Origin: Styela clava
Lineage: Eukaryota; Chordata; Ascidiacea; Stolidobranchia; Styelidae
NCBI RefSeq assembly: GCF_964204865.1
Contig: NC_135252.1
Location: 8,577,383-8,641,382, forward strand
Direction: 5' to 3'
DNA length: 64,000 nucleotides
Positions 23,849 through 34,861 of this stretch are shown in pieces. Every line of letters begins with the position of its first letter. Position 1 is the first letter of the stretch. The translations under genes and the position numbers were made by a program. Under the pieces are notes generated by a model. The model did not search any database. It was not told where the DNA came from and saw only the letters and a program-made list of their open reading frames with translations.

Positions 23849-24335
23849 ATGCAAAACTATCAGCAGACTAAACTTTCGTGTTTCGCAGTGACAGAGTGTA
23901 AGACCAGATGGAGATCAACGAAGGATAGATTTAGAAAAGAGAAGCGAAAGGAAATAGAGGCTACGAGGAGTGGGGCAGCAGCGCGGGGATACAGGGCGTG
24001 GAAGTTTATGGAGATACTGAAGTTATTGGATGAACATGTTGACTTTAGAACGTATGTATTATTTGTTTATGTGACAGATGCAACAATATTGATAATCTCT
24101 AGCCTACGGAATGAAACTCCCTTTGTTTCAAAGAACGTCTTCAGATGTTGACGAAGACGTCACCCTCGTGGTGCTTGAAGATGCAGATAACATGCAAATA
24201 AATGGCGAAGCCGAAGACCTATCACGTGCGGACACCAGTTGGATGACATCAGCATCAGGTAAAGGTCCATTTACAAAACAACCCGACCTTGATGAAACTA
24301 TAATGAGTGTTGTCAACAAAGATATTCAATTCTAA
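23849..24335 (+). pseudogene. Harbinger MADF/Myb-like DNA-binding protein
   Basis: The block CKTRWRSTKDRFRKEKRK followed by EATRSGAAARGYRAWKFMEILKLLDEHV matches the MADF/Myb-SANT domain protein encoded by Harbinger elements, which helps the transposase reach DNA and the nucleus. A second piece from about 24111 (DVDEDVTLVVLEDADN) is acidic and likely a later exon. The N-terminus before CKTRW lacks the expected helix, so the gene is either spliced from upstream or truncated. Confidence 0.7.
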
Positions 24336-24639
24336 GGCCCTTAAACCTTTTTGTGTCACACAACAGATTTTCAATGTAATAATCATGCCTTTATTCACAT
24401 ACAGAAAGTGTTGATGCTAAAAAGTTTGCAATAAGCCTGGTAGATACTCTATGCAGGCTACCAGTTCAACGGTTTCAACTGGCGAAAGTTAGAATCCACG
24501 AGCTATTGTATAATATTGAATTTGGGGAAATATAAAAATATTTGAAAACATTTGTTCGAACTATTTGTAGTTTGTACTAGCGTATGGGACTTGTGACACC
24601 TCTCTATTTCATTAATCGCCCATACATTTGTTCAAAGAT

Positions 24640-25470
24640 CAGCAATGGTGCCTTTGCTAGCGCACAGCACCTTCCCTCGAAAAGTAGTTGCGAACCGAGC
24701 GAGCGTTCTGTGTTGCAAGGCCACCACTTCCGGGTATGTCATGCAGCAGTTGAGTGACCACTCTCACATCTTCGTCAACTGTTGCAGCTCCATCAACATC
24801 TCTCCTCAAAAAATTGTGGAGGCTTCATGTTGCTTTTATAACAGAGTTAATATTGCTGGGCTTCAAAGGTAGGCCTACTGGTCGGTGATAAACTCTCCAC
24901 TGATTGGCTAATATTCCAAATGTGCTTTCCACCATTCGTCATGCGCGTGATAAGCGATAATTAAAATTTTTCTTCTCTTGCAAAAGACCATTGCCAGGAA
25001 ATGGTCTCATCAAATATTCTTTCAGTGGAAACGCTTCATCACCAAGGTAAACAAAGGTAACAGTTGGCCCATTCGTTAATGGCAATGTCCTGAAAATAGA
25101 TATGCCCCAGTCAGACGGAAATACAAAATGAGGTTTAGGTACGAGGTTTTTCAGCATAAACATGCTTTATTATTATGGGTTATTAATAAGCTGTAAAAAT
25201 GATCAGCCTGTTTTACATTATTAATAAAGCAGATCAAACTGGATATTACTTGGGTGTAAAGGAAAATTAAAGCCTGTTCCGTTATAGAAAAAAACATCAA
25301 CAGTCATTAAGTCTAAGCGAAGTATTAGCTTAAATAACCCACCTTGGTGAGGGTGGACTCAAAGTTCCATTCTGCAGGCGACGCCCAAAACAGGAGTTTG
25401 CAAATATTCCCCCATCACTTGCTCTTCCGTAAGCGCCAATGTCCACCGCAAGGAATTTATAACTGGAAAA
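24640..25470 (-). pseudogene. Harbinger DDE transposase, with stops
   Basis: Read on the minus strand, the upstream block (about 25470-25345) gives FLAVDIGAYGRASDGGIF with the first catalytic Asp region. The next (25163-24939) gives FVYLGDEAFPLKEYLMRPFP, containing the second catalytic Asp, and NFNYRLSRA. After a TGA it continues RMVESTFGILANQWRV, then SVIKAT-stop-SLHNFLRRDVDG and a long C-terminal tail to about 24640. The order and motifs fit PIF/Harbinger (DDE_Tnp_4). The in-frame stops at the RA/RM and KAT/SL junctions, and possible introns, mean it cannot be translated as it stands. Confidence 0.88.
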
Positions 25471-25794
25471 TATAAATTTCATCGAGTTTTTGATGGCACT
25501 GTTTGGATTAAATGCCTATGTAGAATCCACACAATCATAATAGAAGATAATTGGTTTTCAATTTATTCATTCATATAAAGCAACCACGAGTGGTAAGTAA
25601 CAGAATTCATTTTATAAATACTAACTAGAGTGATACAAAACCAGGTTTAATATTTACCAAGCATCAACAATAGCCAGGAGTACAATGTTATGTGCTTTCT
25701 TGTAATTATAGTACAGGAAGCCTGCATTGTTATCATAACAGATAAACCTAGAACCATGCAAGTAGCAATTTCATTTTTGTTACAAACCACAGCA

Positions 25795-25905
25795 AATACG
25801 GTATCGTACAAGCATACCGGTGCCGGCACTGGTGCCAGGGCTGCAGAGTGCTGCCGTACCAGTGTACCGTACCGGTACAGACGGTACCGGTACTGGTAAC
25901 CACCT
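25795..25905. repeat. GGTACCGGTAC-rich insertion
   Basis: A dense patch of overlapping ggtacc/accggtac palindromes inside the Harbinger element. A short related motif is at 21555-21567. It probably is a small secondary insertion or a simple-sequence expansion. Confidence 0.55.
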
Positions 25906-26235
25906 CTAGTTTCTCTTCTCTGCAAAATAGGATGCACTCACCACCTTCTTATTTTCCATCTCCTTTTTTTATCCTCCCGTTTTCTCAACCACAACAGTAA
26001 ACCCAATCGTTGATTTTTGCTTAATGTCGTCTCCAAACCACAGAACAAACTCCTGAATCCAATTCAAATCTCGACTAACGCAGCGCGTCAACGCAAAAGA
26101 ATGTGTCCTCGAGAATTCGTTGCGTTGACGCAGTGCGTCGAAATGATGCGTTAACGCAGCAACGCACGATTAAGTTAAACAAACAAGGTTTGAAGGTGCG
26201 TCAACGCAGTGGTGCGAACAGATGTGAAAGGGCCC

Positions 26236-26820
26236 TTATTCTCTCGCGACGAAATCTCGTGTGATTATACTTGTGCAAAAACGGCATTATTGCACCATTT
26301 TATTTATTAGCATTGGTGCCGACTGCCATCTTACATACGATTTTTCGATAACAACAATCTTAATTATTTGGAATAGTAAAACATTCTTTGTTTTATATTA
26401 AATGAATTTCAGAGTTTTCCCGAAAAATGATTCGTACCCAACGTTAGATGATAAAACATTATTTGCGATTAATTTAATGCGCTTTGTCACAATCATTTTG
26501 CGCTCCCAATAAAATACATAAATCTAGGATTTTAAGTCACTGATGAATCCGTTCCTATCGCCCAGACTCGACACACGCCTGGTCGAGTGTCTGGCGGTAT
26601 TTTAGTCGACGATAAACTTAAAAAGTTGCGATGATAACTGGAACTTAACTTAATAATTTGGTAACAGAAATGAGTTTGTCTCAATATATTATTTTATGAG
26701 TTTTGCTCTCAGAAGCAACCGTTTTCTGTCAAAGGCAAAAGACATTCAAATAATATATAACCATATCATATCAGTCCGATAACTTACATCCTCCTTAGAC
26801 ATCGGCTACAGCCAGATAGC
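26236..26820. other. Spacer between transposons
   Basis: No gene or repeat family recognised. Confidence 0.5.
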
Positions 26821-27059
26821 CGAGGAGCTAGGGCTGCCACTTTTGCCTAACTGAAAACATCTAGTCTAGATTGACCTCGAAAAACATCTAGATTGAAAAA
26901 TAAAACATCTAGACATGAAGTCATTGAATTTAATGAAAATCAATGAAACAAGAGCACACAAAGTTTATTATATTCATAATATTAGATGTCGAAGAAGCAT
27001 CAGTTTTTGCTGTACCAATTTCTTGACAGCCGAATCAGCAAGTTATAAGTGCAACATTG

Positions 27060-27350
27060 TTTTGTTTAAATCAGGCCAACTGTAATAACCAGTATTGCAT
27101 TCAGCAAATCTATCTTCATGCTGTTTCTCGGTTTATTTTTTGCATAGTTCATAGCACTAAAAATTGAAGAAAGACAAATTCAGTAGCACTCAAATAACTT
27201 TACAATTTTCAAATTCTGCATAAGCAACTTGAACTACACAAATTATTCATAGCACTAAAAATTGAAGAAAGACAAATTCAGTAGCACTCAAATAACTTTA
27301 TAATTTTCAAATTCTGCATAAGCAACTTGAACTACACAAATTATTCTCAC
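27060..27350 (-). pseudogene. hAT transposase C-terminus with 98-bp duplication
   Basis: Minus-strand translation gives SSIFSAMNYAKNKPRNSMK and DLLNAILVI then stop, matching the hAT C-terminal dimerisation motif (F-S-x-M-N-x-x-K-x-x-x-R-N-x-M). Upstream in the gene direction, a block is present twice in tandem (27150-27247 and 27248-27345, 98-bp period, one or two differences), which breaks the frame. It probably belongs to the outer element. Confidence 0.7.
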
Positions 27351-27560
27351 CACTTCGCAACAATACAATACTGTAATACTAAGCACTGACTCATCGGACC
27401 AACGTCGTCCTTTCCATTTAATCAAAACGTCACATGTTCTAAACATAGGATAGGATTTACTTACATATATATCCCGAAGGAGAGGAAAGCCGATAATTCG
27501 GCTTATCCATATGGCGAACCACGGCCTCTCGTCCGGTTACCATTCCAAGTCGGGTATGGG

Positions 27561-29845
27561 CAGCGCCGGATTAACCATTAAACAATATAAGCACGTGCTT
27601 AGGGCACCAAGCAAAGAGGGGCACCACAGCAATTTTAGAGCAGAATTTCATATAGTTTATCGGTGTTTATTAAAATATTTTGAGTTCACCCGACGACTCA
27701 AACTTTAAAATGTTCGCCTAATTTTCGTCTTCAAGTATCCTATTACCCTTCTTTATTAAAAATAAACACTGAAACTTATTTTGACACGAAGTGGGCCTAT
27801 GAGTCGTTTTCTCAAATTGTGTTGTTTTTTCTTCTCAGTATCTTCCTTGTTGCTGCATTTTTATTTAAAAAAGATTTCTTTTCCCTTCAACAATTGGACT
27901 AATGAACTATTGCACTATGTGGCGGTTCCACGATCGCATTTCAACGATCTAGTGGTCAGCGAAGTCGGAAGTTTTTTGATAAGGTAGACCAGGGTGATCC
28001 AAACCCTATCATGCTGATACATTCCGTGCGGCCCACAGACCAATTTTAGCGTATATTTGTATCTAATAGCAGAACGTTTTTTCAGTTATTCCAACTGGGG
28101 TTGGGATCTCGAGATTCAAACCCTATTTTCTAACACTTTATGCCTTTATTTCAGTAAAAGCACTCCTCTGCTTTCAAGCGTGGGCCATGTGACAGTAGCG
28201 AAACACAGAGCCGACTTAACGCCGCGCAATCCAGTTTTTTTAGCTAGGTCCCGAAATACCAACTAAGACTTGGCTTGTAAATGTATTTCCTTGCCTATCA
28301 CACAGTGTCTAGTTGAAATCCAAAATGCGAAAAATACATCGGTAATTTTCGGGAATTAATTTCAAAATAACTGAAGACTTTATATATCTTCTTTAAAAGA
28401 ACGCCACTCATGCAACATAATAATAGTCTGATTAAAACGGTAAACTCTCGTTGTTTATTAACAACGCAGCCGGATGGCATATACATATATAGTTTAAATG
28501 TAGTATTATTAATGCCTAGTCCAAAGGTATTTATGGTGTTTTACGGTTAATGTTCAATGGTGGAGTAGTATGTTTCACGAAAAAGGGACTCCATCTTTGC
28601 TATAAATGCCAGTTCTATAAATAGCATCGATTTGAAAATCGTCCTTCAGATATGTGAAATCGTTGATATGACTCAGACGGGAAATTACCTACCATAAACT
28701 TCTTTATAATTGCTTAGTATTGGTTTGTCATGTACTTTTAGTTATACATTCCATCACTGGCCCTGTGATGTTTTGAAAAATATGATTTCGACTGCACCAT
28801 ACCTGGCAGAGGTATAGAGATTTTTTCAAACGTGAAAAACACGTAACATGAATGGTAATTTTCACTCGTAACGGCGCGCATTAGGATGTTTACGTCTTTC
28901 AACGCGCATTTCCGTCGAAAAAAGTAACATTTTTGCATTGAGGGTGGGATGTGCAGTAATAATCAGAGGTGTGACGTCATCAAAATTATCAATTGAAGCC
29001 TCGAACTTGAATATTCTGTAAATACAATCGTGAATTTAAGAGTAACCATTCTTGCTATAATAGTGGTTTTGGTGTTGTTTTGTTGGAAAATAACACAAGA
29101 AAACGTTGAAATAAAATTAATTAATTAGAAATAATTATTAACCCTCTACTAGACACAAAATCTCGCAAGTTCAGTAGAAATTTTGGCGTATAAAACATTT
29201 TTTTTTAGAGAAGTGCGTTTTACATATATTGCTGAATATAACTCTAGCACACGACATTAAAAAGTCATGAGTGAATCTTTTGGGCTTAATGGTTGACAAA
29301 AAAAGTAATCCATGTAAAATGGCACCAGACCGACCGGCTGGGTTGGGTTAAATTAAAGGCTCGCAATATTTTGATCACTTTTGGGTTTTCTCCGACTTGC
29401 GGCCCGCGAGATCTCCTAAAAAGTTTTTGCGGTCATTCAACCTAGCAACCTTAAACCACCCTGAGGTAGACTACTAGGTACCGGCAACTACAGTTGTGAC
29501 TTGTTCCTTTGGTATTTTGATTCACGAGACTGGAGGCATGAATCTTTATTGTTACACGCCCTCAGCATTAGAGCTCAACCGATATATCGGCCCGATATTG
29601 CGTGTTTGGCGATATATCATATCGGCTGTGACCGGCCGTTATATATATATATATCGGCTATATATAACAGTTAAAAAACCTAGAAATGTTCGTAAAAGTT
29701 GTTTTATTTACTGTTGGTTGTGATTATTTTTAATGGATAATACACAAATGGGGTTTATTTTAATGTTTTTATAAATAAATTACACATAAAGGGGGCACCA
29801 AAGTCTTCAGTGCTTAGGACACCGAAGGGGCATAATCCGCCCCTG
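27561..29845. mobile_element. Middle hAT element (inside SINE)
   Basis: Begins cagcgccggattaacc and ends with the inverted form ggcataatccgcccctg. Flanked by perfect 8-bp duplications ggtatggg (27553-27560 and 29846-29853). Both ends carry gtgcttaggncacc in inverted orientation. About 800 bp of own sequence remain after removing the inner element. No transposase. Confidence 0.88.
27990..29463. mobile_element. Innermost hAT element A3
   Basis: Begins cagggtgatccaaaccc and ends ttaaaccaccctg. Flanked by perfect 8-bp duplications aggtagac (27982-27989 and 29464-29471). 1,474 bp. Subterminal gcggccc motifs place it with A1 and A2. Its interior at 28130-28270 matches 32245-32395 in another copy. 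No transposase reading frame. Confidence 0.9.
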
Positions 29846-30321
29846 GGTATGGGATTAGTTATGTTGTTTGTTTTCGGAAGCATGGACTTGGTGGTGGAGA
29901 GTAATTAGAGGTGCGGTGGCGAGCGTATTCTTAACGCTTTGCCCGTTGAGCCACACCGCCGCGCCCATGTTTAATTCGTTATTCGAATAATTTAATTACA
30001 TATGGTACCGGTCAGCCGTTAAACGAATACAATATAGATGAGTTCTATCAATCTTATATCCATATATACGACTAACTATTAAGTAATAAATAATATTTGT
30101 TCACATATTACAGTCTTATACACATTACTTTATTTATTTCTCACTGGATAATATTCGGAAAGTTGAAAAAAATATATCTAGATTTATAGCTAACATCTAG
30201 ACTTGAAATTTTACATCTAGATCTTGAAAAAAAAAATCTAGTAGATCTAGCTATAAAACATCTAAAGTGGCAGCACAGAGAATGATCGTTGACCCTCTAT
30301 AGTGGCAGCCCTGCCGAGGAC

Positions 30322-31240
30322 TACACGCGCCACAATATCGCGTAGAAAGAATACCATGACACATCACTCAAGCGTAACGAGAGAACAGTGTAACATAACT
30401 AAACGAAGACGTAAAAAGCTTGACCGTATTAAGTCAACTATGATAGAATATACTAATAACTAAATTACATTACACACGTTAGTGGTCGCATGGTCTTTGT
30501 TTCTATTTGGGTGGCGTATTAAGGGTTGTAGACGGTGGAAAGAAAAAAATAATGAAAAAAAAGGGTTGTAGACGGTATAGTTTAGTTCTTGTACCTATTA
30601 TTGTAATTAGGCGACCAGTCTGCCAGTCGAGATAGGACAACACTATAAGGCTGAAGGAAGAAACGGATGAAGTGGAGGAAAAACGGAAGTTGAAGTGTTC
30701 CCTATGGTGAAAATGAGAAAACACTAAAAAGCTGAAGGAAGTAGAGGATGGAATTGCTTCCGTCGGGTCCTGGGGTGGTGAGGTGGCTGAAGTCACTAAA
30801 AAGCTAAAAGGAAGAGACCGGTATTGGATTCTCCCCTTCGTTTTAATTTGCTGTGGTAGGTATTCTATTCGAAATTTTATCCTAGGTTAAGCCTAAGGTG
30901 CTGCTGTGAAGTTAACGTGAAGGCCAACATACGAATGGGAATGGATAGTGTGGTTTGGGAGTTTTTGCATGGCTTTCTAGAAATTTACACTGTGTCTCAA
31001 CCAGAATTCAACTCAGGTCTTTCAACTAGCGGCGTCTCCTTAAAACTAGGCTTTTGCGAATTCAGGCACTTTGATATATTTTATTTTTACTGTACGTCAT
31101 TGGATTTTCATATTTACTTGACAAAATAATTGGACTTTAAATAAATTTTTTGCATTCCTATATCGCAATAAAACAATATTATTCTCAGTTTATTAGGGTA
31201 TAATTAGTTTTTCAATAGTAAAATGTGGCAACATTGATTA
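30322..31240. other. Intergenic, purine-rich repeats
   Basis: Contains agggttgtagacggt twice (30523 and 30562) and a purine-rich stretch (30650-30820) with repeated aaaagctgaaggaag-like units; the long minus-strand frame there is low complexity. No gene recognised. Confidence 0.5.
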
Positions 31241-31244
31241 CAAA

Positions 31245-31880
31245 ATATAGAAATCAGGCACTTGTGAAGTTTCAGGCACTTGGTCAAAACCTATTTTACA
31301 ATGTATCTGATTACTTTAAAGCAAAAAATTGAATATACACACTTTGTATGATTTAATTTACAACATTTTGGTAAAATACAATACCATTTGTAACTGATGG
31401 AGACGTGTCATATTTTGCAAGTGCCTGAATTTTCTCGTTGACAGTTGCCATATTTTTTTGCAATTATTTTCTTAAATTATTTGCGTCAGAACTTACTATT
31501 TTTTGCTTTCTAACGCAAATTCGTTGTTCCACAACAATTTGAGCATTTTTAATAATGCAATGAACAATACCATTTGACAACATATGGTCAACCATCGTAC
31601 TTTTTGGATTTATTTGAGATTGAATATGAATGATGAAATCTGGCAACCCCAAGCACAAAATACTAAAATCAGGCACTTGTGAAATTTCAGGCACTCCGTA
31701 AAAACCTATTTCCCGATGATTTTACTTTGAAGCAGAAAACTAAAATATACACATTTTTTATGATTGAAATGACGTCCTTTTGGTAAAAAACAAAAACGAT
31801 TGGGACTGGTGATGAGGGGTCAAATTTTGCAAGTGCCTGATTTTTCATTTTTTTTGACAATAGTTGCTATATATTTTCGC
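31245..31880. repeat. Two diverged ~430-bp direct repeats
   Basis: Each copy starts with aaatcaggcacttgtgaa and ends with ttttgcaagtgcctga. The sequence caggcact and its inverse agtgcctg therefore bracket each unit. The copies begin near 31250 and 31670. Further caggcact occurrences at 31061 and 31275 suggest an older array. Confidence 0.7.
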
Positions 31881-32196
31881 AAAATATATTAAGCAAAATC
31901 AAAGAAATTTAGAAGCTCTAAAAGTATGTGCACCAAGATGGCGCACAACCTGAATTTAAAATTTTAAAATTTGTTAAAGTTCTGTTGTGTTTGGTTTTAT
32001 TGCTTCTTCGCGCAGAGTACGGTTGCAATAAACGCACCTTGATTCCGCAAAGGTTTTCGCTGGTGAGAAAATAGTCCGTGGCCAAAAAAGGTTGGGAAAC
32101 GCTGCTATATGGGAATAAAGTCCTGTGATTGGTACCAGGAAAATGAATTGTCGTGTGCTAACAGGACCGCGCCGTTGAGATGAGTCGTGCTTTCTA

Positions 32197-33039
32197 TCTA
32201 AACTTCAAACTTTAAGCTCGCGTCGAGTAACTTCTCATTTAAAGAGACGTTTTGTGCCTTTATTTTAGTCAAAACACTCCGTTATTTGCAATTGTTGGCT
32301 ATTTTGACAGCAGTGTCGAACCGCGGAGCTGACTTAGCGCCGCGCGATCCAGTTGTTTAGTTGGGTCCGGAGTCCCAACTCAGACGGACTTGATTTTTCT
32401 TCGACAATAGCACCTTGGATTCTCACGCTACAAGTAATAAAATTAGCCAAATATAACAATTCATCATACAAGAAGTGTAATAAAATAGGTGACCGAGGTA
32501 AACTGGGAGGAAACGTATTTCCTTACCCACAACAACGTTAAACCACAGTGTCTTGTGTGTTTTCAAGTAATATGTGTCACGAAACAGTATACTTTTAAGG
32601 GTTCTATTACATTTGAACCCACGGCAATTGCACCTGCATACTATTGCACCTATGGAAATTTTTTTGTTTTACGGATATTTGAACCCTTACTAACCCTAAC
32701 CCATGGGTTTTAGCAACCGCATATAGATTGAACCTGCGGATATACACATGGGTTATGGGTTCAAATGTACAGTCACCACTTTTAAGACATTACAAAACCA
32801 AACACGAGGAAAGATACCAAACATACCACGTTATTTCTTGGCAAGCAATTTAATAACTAAAGGCTTTATATATCCTCCTCAAAAAACTGATTAGAGCGGT
32901 AAAATCCCATTCATAAATATATTTAAAGTGAGTAAATTCGCTATGTTTTGATCACTTTTGGGTTTTCTCCGATTGCGGCCCGCGAGACGTTTTCAAAAGT
33001 TTTTGCGGCCCGTCAACCTCGCAACACTGGACCACCCTG
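32197..33039. mobile_element. hAT element A4, left end missing
   Basis: The right end ggaccaccctg (33029-33039) with gcggcccgcgag and gcggcccgtc just inside matches A3. The interior 32245-32395 is homologous to 28130-28270. The left terminus was not found, and a separate hAT-like end (ggttgggaaacgctg, ending 32103) lies just outside. The MITE at 32607 is inserted within it. Confidence 0.65.
32607..32772. mobile_element. Short MITE with tacatttgaaccca ends
   Basis: tacatttgaaccca at the left and its inverse tgggttcaaatgta at the right bracket about 165 bp that hold further inverted gggtt/aaccc motifs, including one ccctaaccc. Non-coding. Confidence 0.7.
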
Positions 33040-33554
33040 GTTTAAAACCATATTATACAAATATATACTGGAACACGAACAGCAACATAAAGTCAAAATT
33101 GTACAGTAATGCTTATGATAAAATATGATTGTGATATATAGAATGTATTGGAAATGTTTAAACATGTCATCGCTTGAGATTATTGACATTGAATTCCATA
33201 TCAGCCCAATTTCACACCTTAATTTAATAATAATTATTGAATCTGGAGAAAATCTTGTCGGGGCAAGTTGAATCAAATTGGCAATGTATTCGTACATCTC
33301 TAGTCTAAATTTGCACCTTAGAATATTCTTATAGCTATTCTAGAAATGATCCAAATAACCTGACATCGATAGTTGTTTTACTTCATGCAATATTTAGATT
33401 AAAGTATTTTATATTCGGTAACATATATTTATTATATTTCACTGGATTGAAAGCGTCCTACTGTCCTAGTTTGACTGTACAGGCGCAACAGTAAAAACCG
33501 TCATTATATAAAAGTTGGTTGCCCGTACAAAGAATATTTATTAAAGACACCAGC
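33040..33554. other. Upstream region of PSENEN
   Basis: AT-rich sequence, presumably containing the PSENEN promoter. No TATA box or other control site can be called with confidence. An in-frame upstream TTG gives no plausible longer start. Confidence 0.4.
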
Positions 33555-33860
33555 ATGAATTTGGATAAGGCCACTAATGAGGAGAAATTGGATTTATGCC
33601 AAAAATATTACTATGGAGGATTTATATGCCTGCCATTTTTGTGGGCTGTGAATGTTGTATGGTTTGCAAAGGAGGCATTTATTAAACAACCTTACGAAGA
33701 ACAACCGAGAATTCGTACTTGTGTGATAAGATCAGCAATAGGAGCTACCTTATGGATTGCAGGACTTTTGACTTGGATTATAATATTTCAATTGAACAGA
33801 GCTAGTTGGGGAGCCTTTGCTGATCAAATATCTTTTATAATACCACAAGGTATACCTTGA
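33555..33860 (+). CDS. PSENEN: PSENEN (PEN-2), gamma-secretase subunit
   Basis: The smallest subunit of gamma-secretase, needed for presenilin endoproteolysis and activity in endomembranes and at the plasma membrane. One exon, 101 residues, the same length as human. The start [20 protein letters not shown] matches the family N-terminus, so the ATG at 33555 is chosen. The hydrophobic segments are [17 protein letters not shown] (about 19-35) and [17 protein letters not shown] (about 62-78). The C-terminal functional motif, DYLSF in human, reads DQISF here, followed by IIPQGIP against IPLGTP. Vertebrate orthologues are split by introns; this one is not. It lies 1 kb upstream of the voltage-sensor gene on the same strand. 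Confidence 0.97.
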   Translation: MNLDKATNEEKLDLCQKYYYGGFICLPFLWAVNVVWFAKEAFIKQPYEEQPRIRTCVIRSAIGATLWIAGLLTWIIIFQLNRASWGAFADQISFIIPQGIP

Positions 33861-34861
33861 TTGATGGGTTTTATCTTCATTCAAGCATTTGGTGGGCAGG
33901 ACATTCTGATGGTGGAACTGTTACTTTAATTTTGCCGATGTTTTTTTAAAATAATGCATCTCTATGTCTACACTTTGTAGTACTGGAAATACGGATTCAA
34001 GTGAACTGTATATAAAATTTTGAATATGGCTTTTCTATTTATATTATCGTATATAGCCTATATATAGGGGATGTCACTTATGTTTACATGATTGTTCTAT
34101 AAAACCATATATGATTCTATTGAATTCAAGAGAATTGACATTGATTTTACTACATTTCCATATTCTCCGATTGTCAACTATTCTACACTAATATCATGGA
34201 TTTGAGATGTAGAATTATTAGATTGTGGCGTTGGCGAACTGAATGTATTATTATGAAAAAATAGTCAAATTAGCCATGGTATGTCATTCCAGAATATCAA
34301 ACCTCATCGCCTTCGAATAGTTCCTTCTTTATTACTTGTATATTATGATGTTACTTTTCGAGTTTAATAACATCAAGATTAGCTTTCTTCTCTTGCATTT
34401 TTTGCATAATATTTGAATCAATTTTTAGTTTTTCTGTGAATTTATTCAAAGGGTTTTATATGCCTCTTCGATAATTTTATAAGATATTAGTAGAGACTAT
34501 TTGGATGTATATGTGGTATATATTTTTGATGATAAAATTGACTTCTCAAATTCTGATGTTGGTGATTACTGGAAATAGCAAAACAGTTGAAAGCAAGGGC
34601 ATGCTTATAAATTTTGAAGCGGAATTATTTTAACTTTTGTAGTTGAAGAATTTTAATCCTTAGCTTACATTACCTCTTCACATAAGCTATGTCTCTTTTC
34701 CTATTATTCAGTAGGTCCTCTTCAATACTTTCCAATATATTTATTAAAATTATGCTTGATTGTTGGATACAATTAACATATCACAAATTGTATATTCCTA
34801 TCTATACATCTTTTTGTTCTTACATTTTGATTTTTACATGTTATAATAAAGTAATTTTGAT
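33861..34861. other. PSENEN 3' flank to next gene
   Basis: No gene recognised. The only clear AATAAA (34845-34850) lies just 12 nt before the next gene's ATG, so the PSENEN transcript may run across the whole interval. Confidence 0.5.

Larger units (their letters stand above)
23716..26235. mobile_element. PIF/Harbinger DNA transposon, disabled
   Basis: 2,520 bp bounded by gggcccgttcacacc and the inverted ggtgcgaacagatgtgaaagggccc, flanked on both sides by TTA, the 3-bp target duplication of PIF/Harbinger. Subterminal regions are rich in acgcantgcgt-type repeats on both sides. It carries the two genes expected of this superfamily in opposite orientations: a Myb/MADF-like DNA-binding protein (+) and a DDE transposase (-). 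The transposase has at least two in-frame stops, so the copy is inactive, but the structure is well preserved. Confidence 0.92.
27478..29967 (-). repeat. tRNA-derived SINE-like repeat, split by hAT insertions
   Basis: The two outer parts (27478-27560 and 29854-29967) form one element on the minus strand. Its start reads gcgcggcggtgtggctcaac, and tggctcaacggg (29942-29953, minus) fits the tRNA box A promoter consensus. No clear box B was found. A partial copy lies at about 20985-21095, and weaker traces at about 8930 and 41250. Confidence 0.6.
26829..30313. mobile_element. Outer hAT element of a four-level nest
   Basis: The left end tagggctgccact (26829; first base changed from C) and the right end agtggcagccctg are inverted repeats. 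Both ends carry many aacatctaga motifs just inside. Flanks ccgaggagc and ccgaggac are a slightly damaged ~8-bp target duplication. The element contains a hAT transposase remnant (27060-27350, minus) and was later split by a SINE-like element, itself split by two further hAT elements. Confidence 0.8.

Noticed and set aside
30503..30796. A 97-codon Ser/Phe-rich minus-strand frame
   Set aside because: It is the shadow of a purine-rich simple repeat.
32085..32103. A second hAT element ending ggttgggaaacgctg
   Set aside because: The terminus looks right, but no left end or flanking duplication was found, so it is only mentioned under A4.
32687..32702. Telomere-like ccctaaccc
   Set aside because: Only about two units, and they are part of the short MITE's inverted aaccc/gggtt motifs, so not an interstitial telomere.
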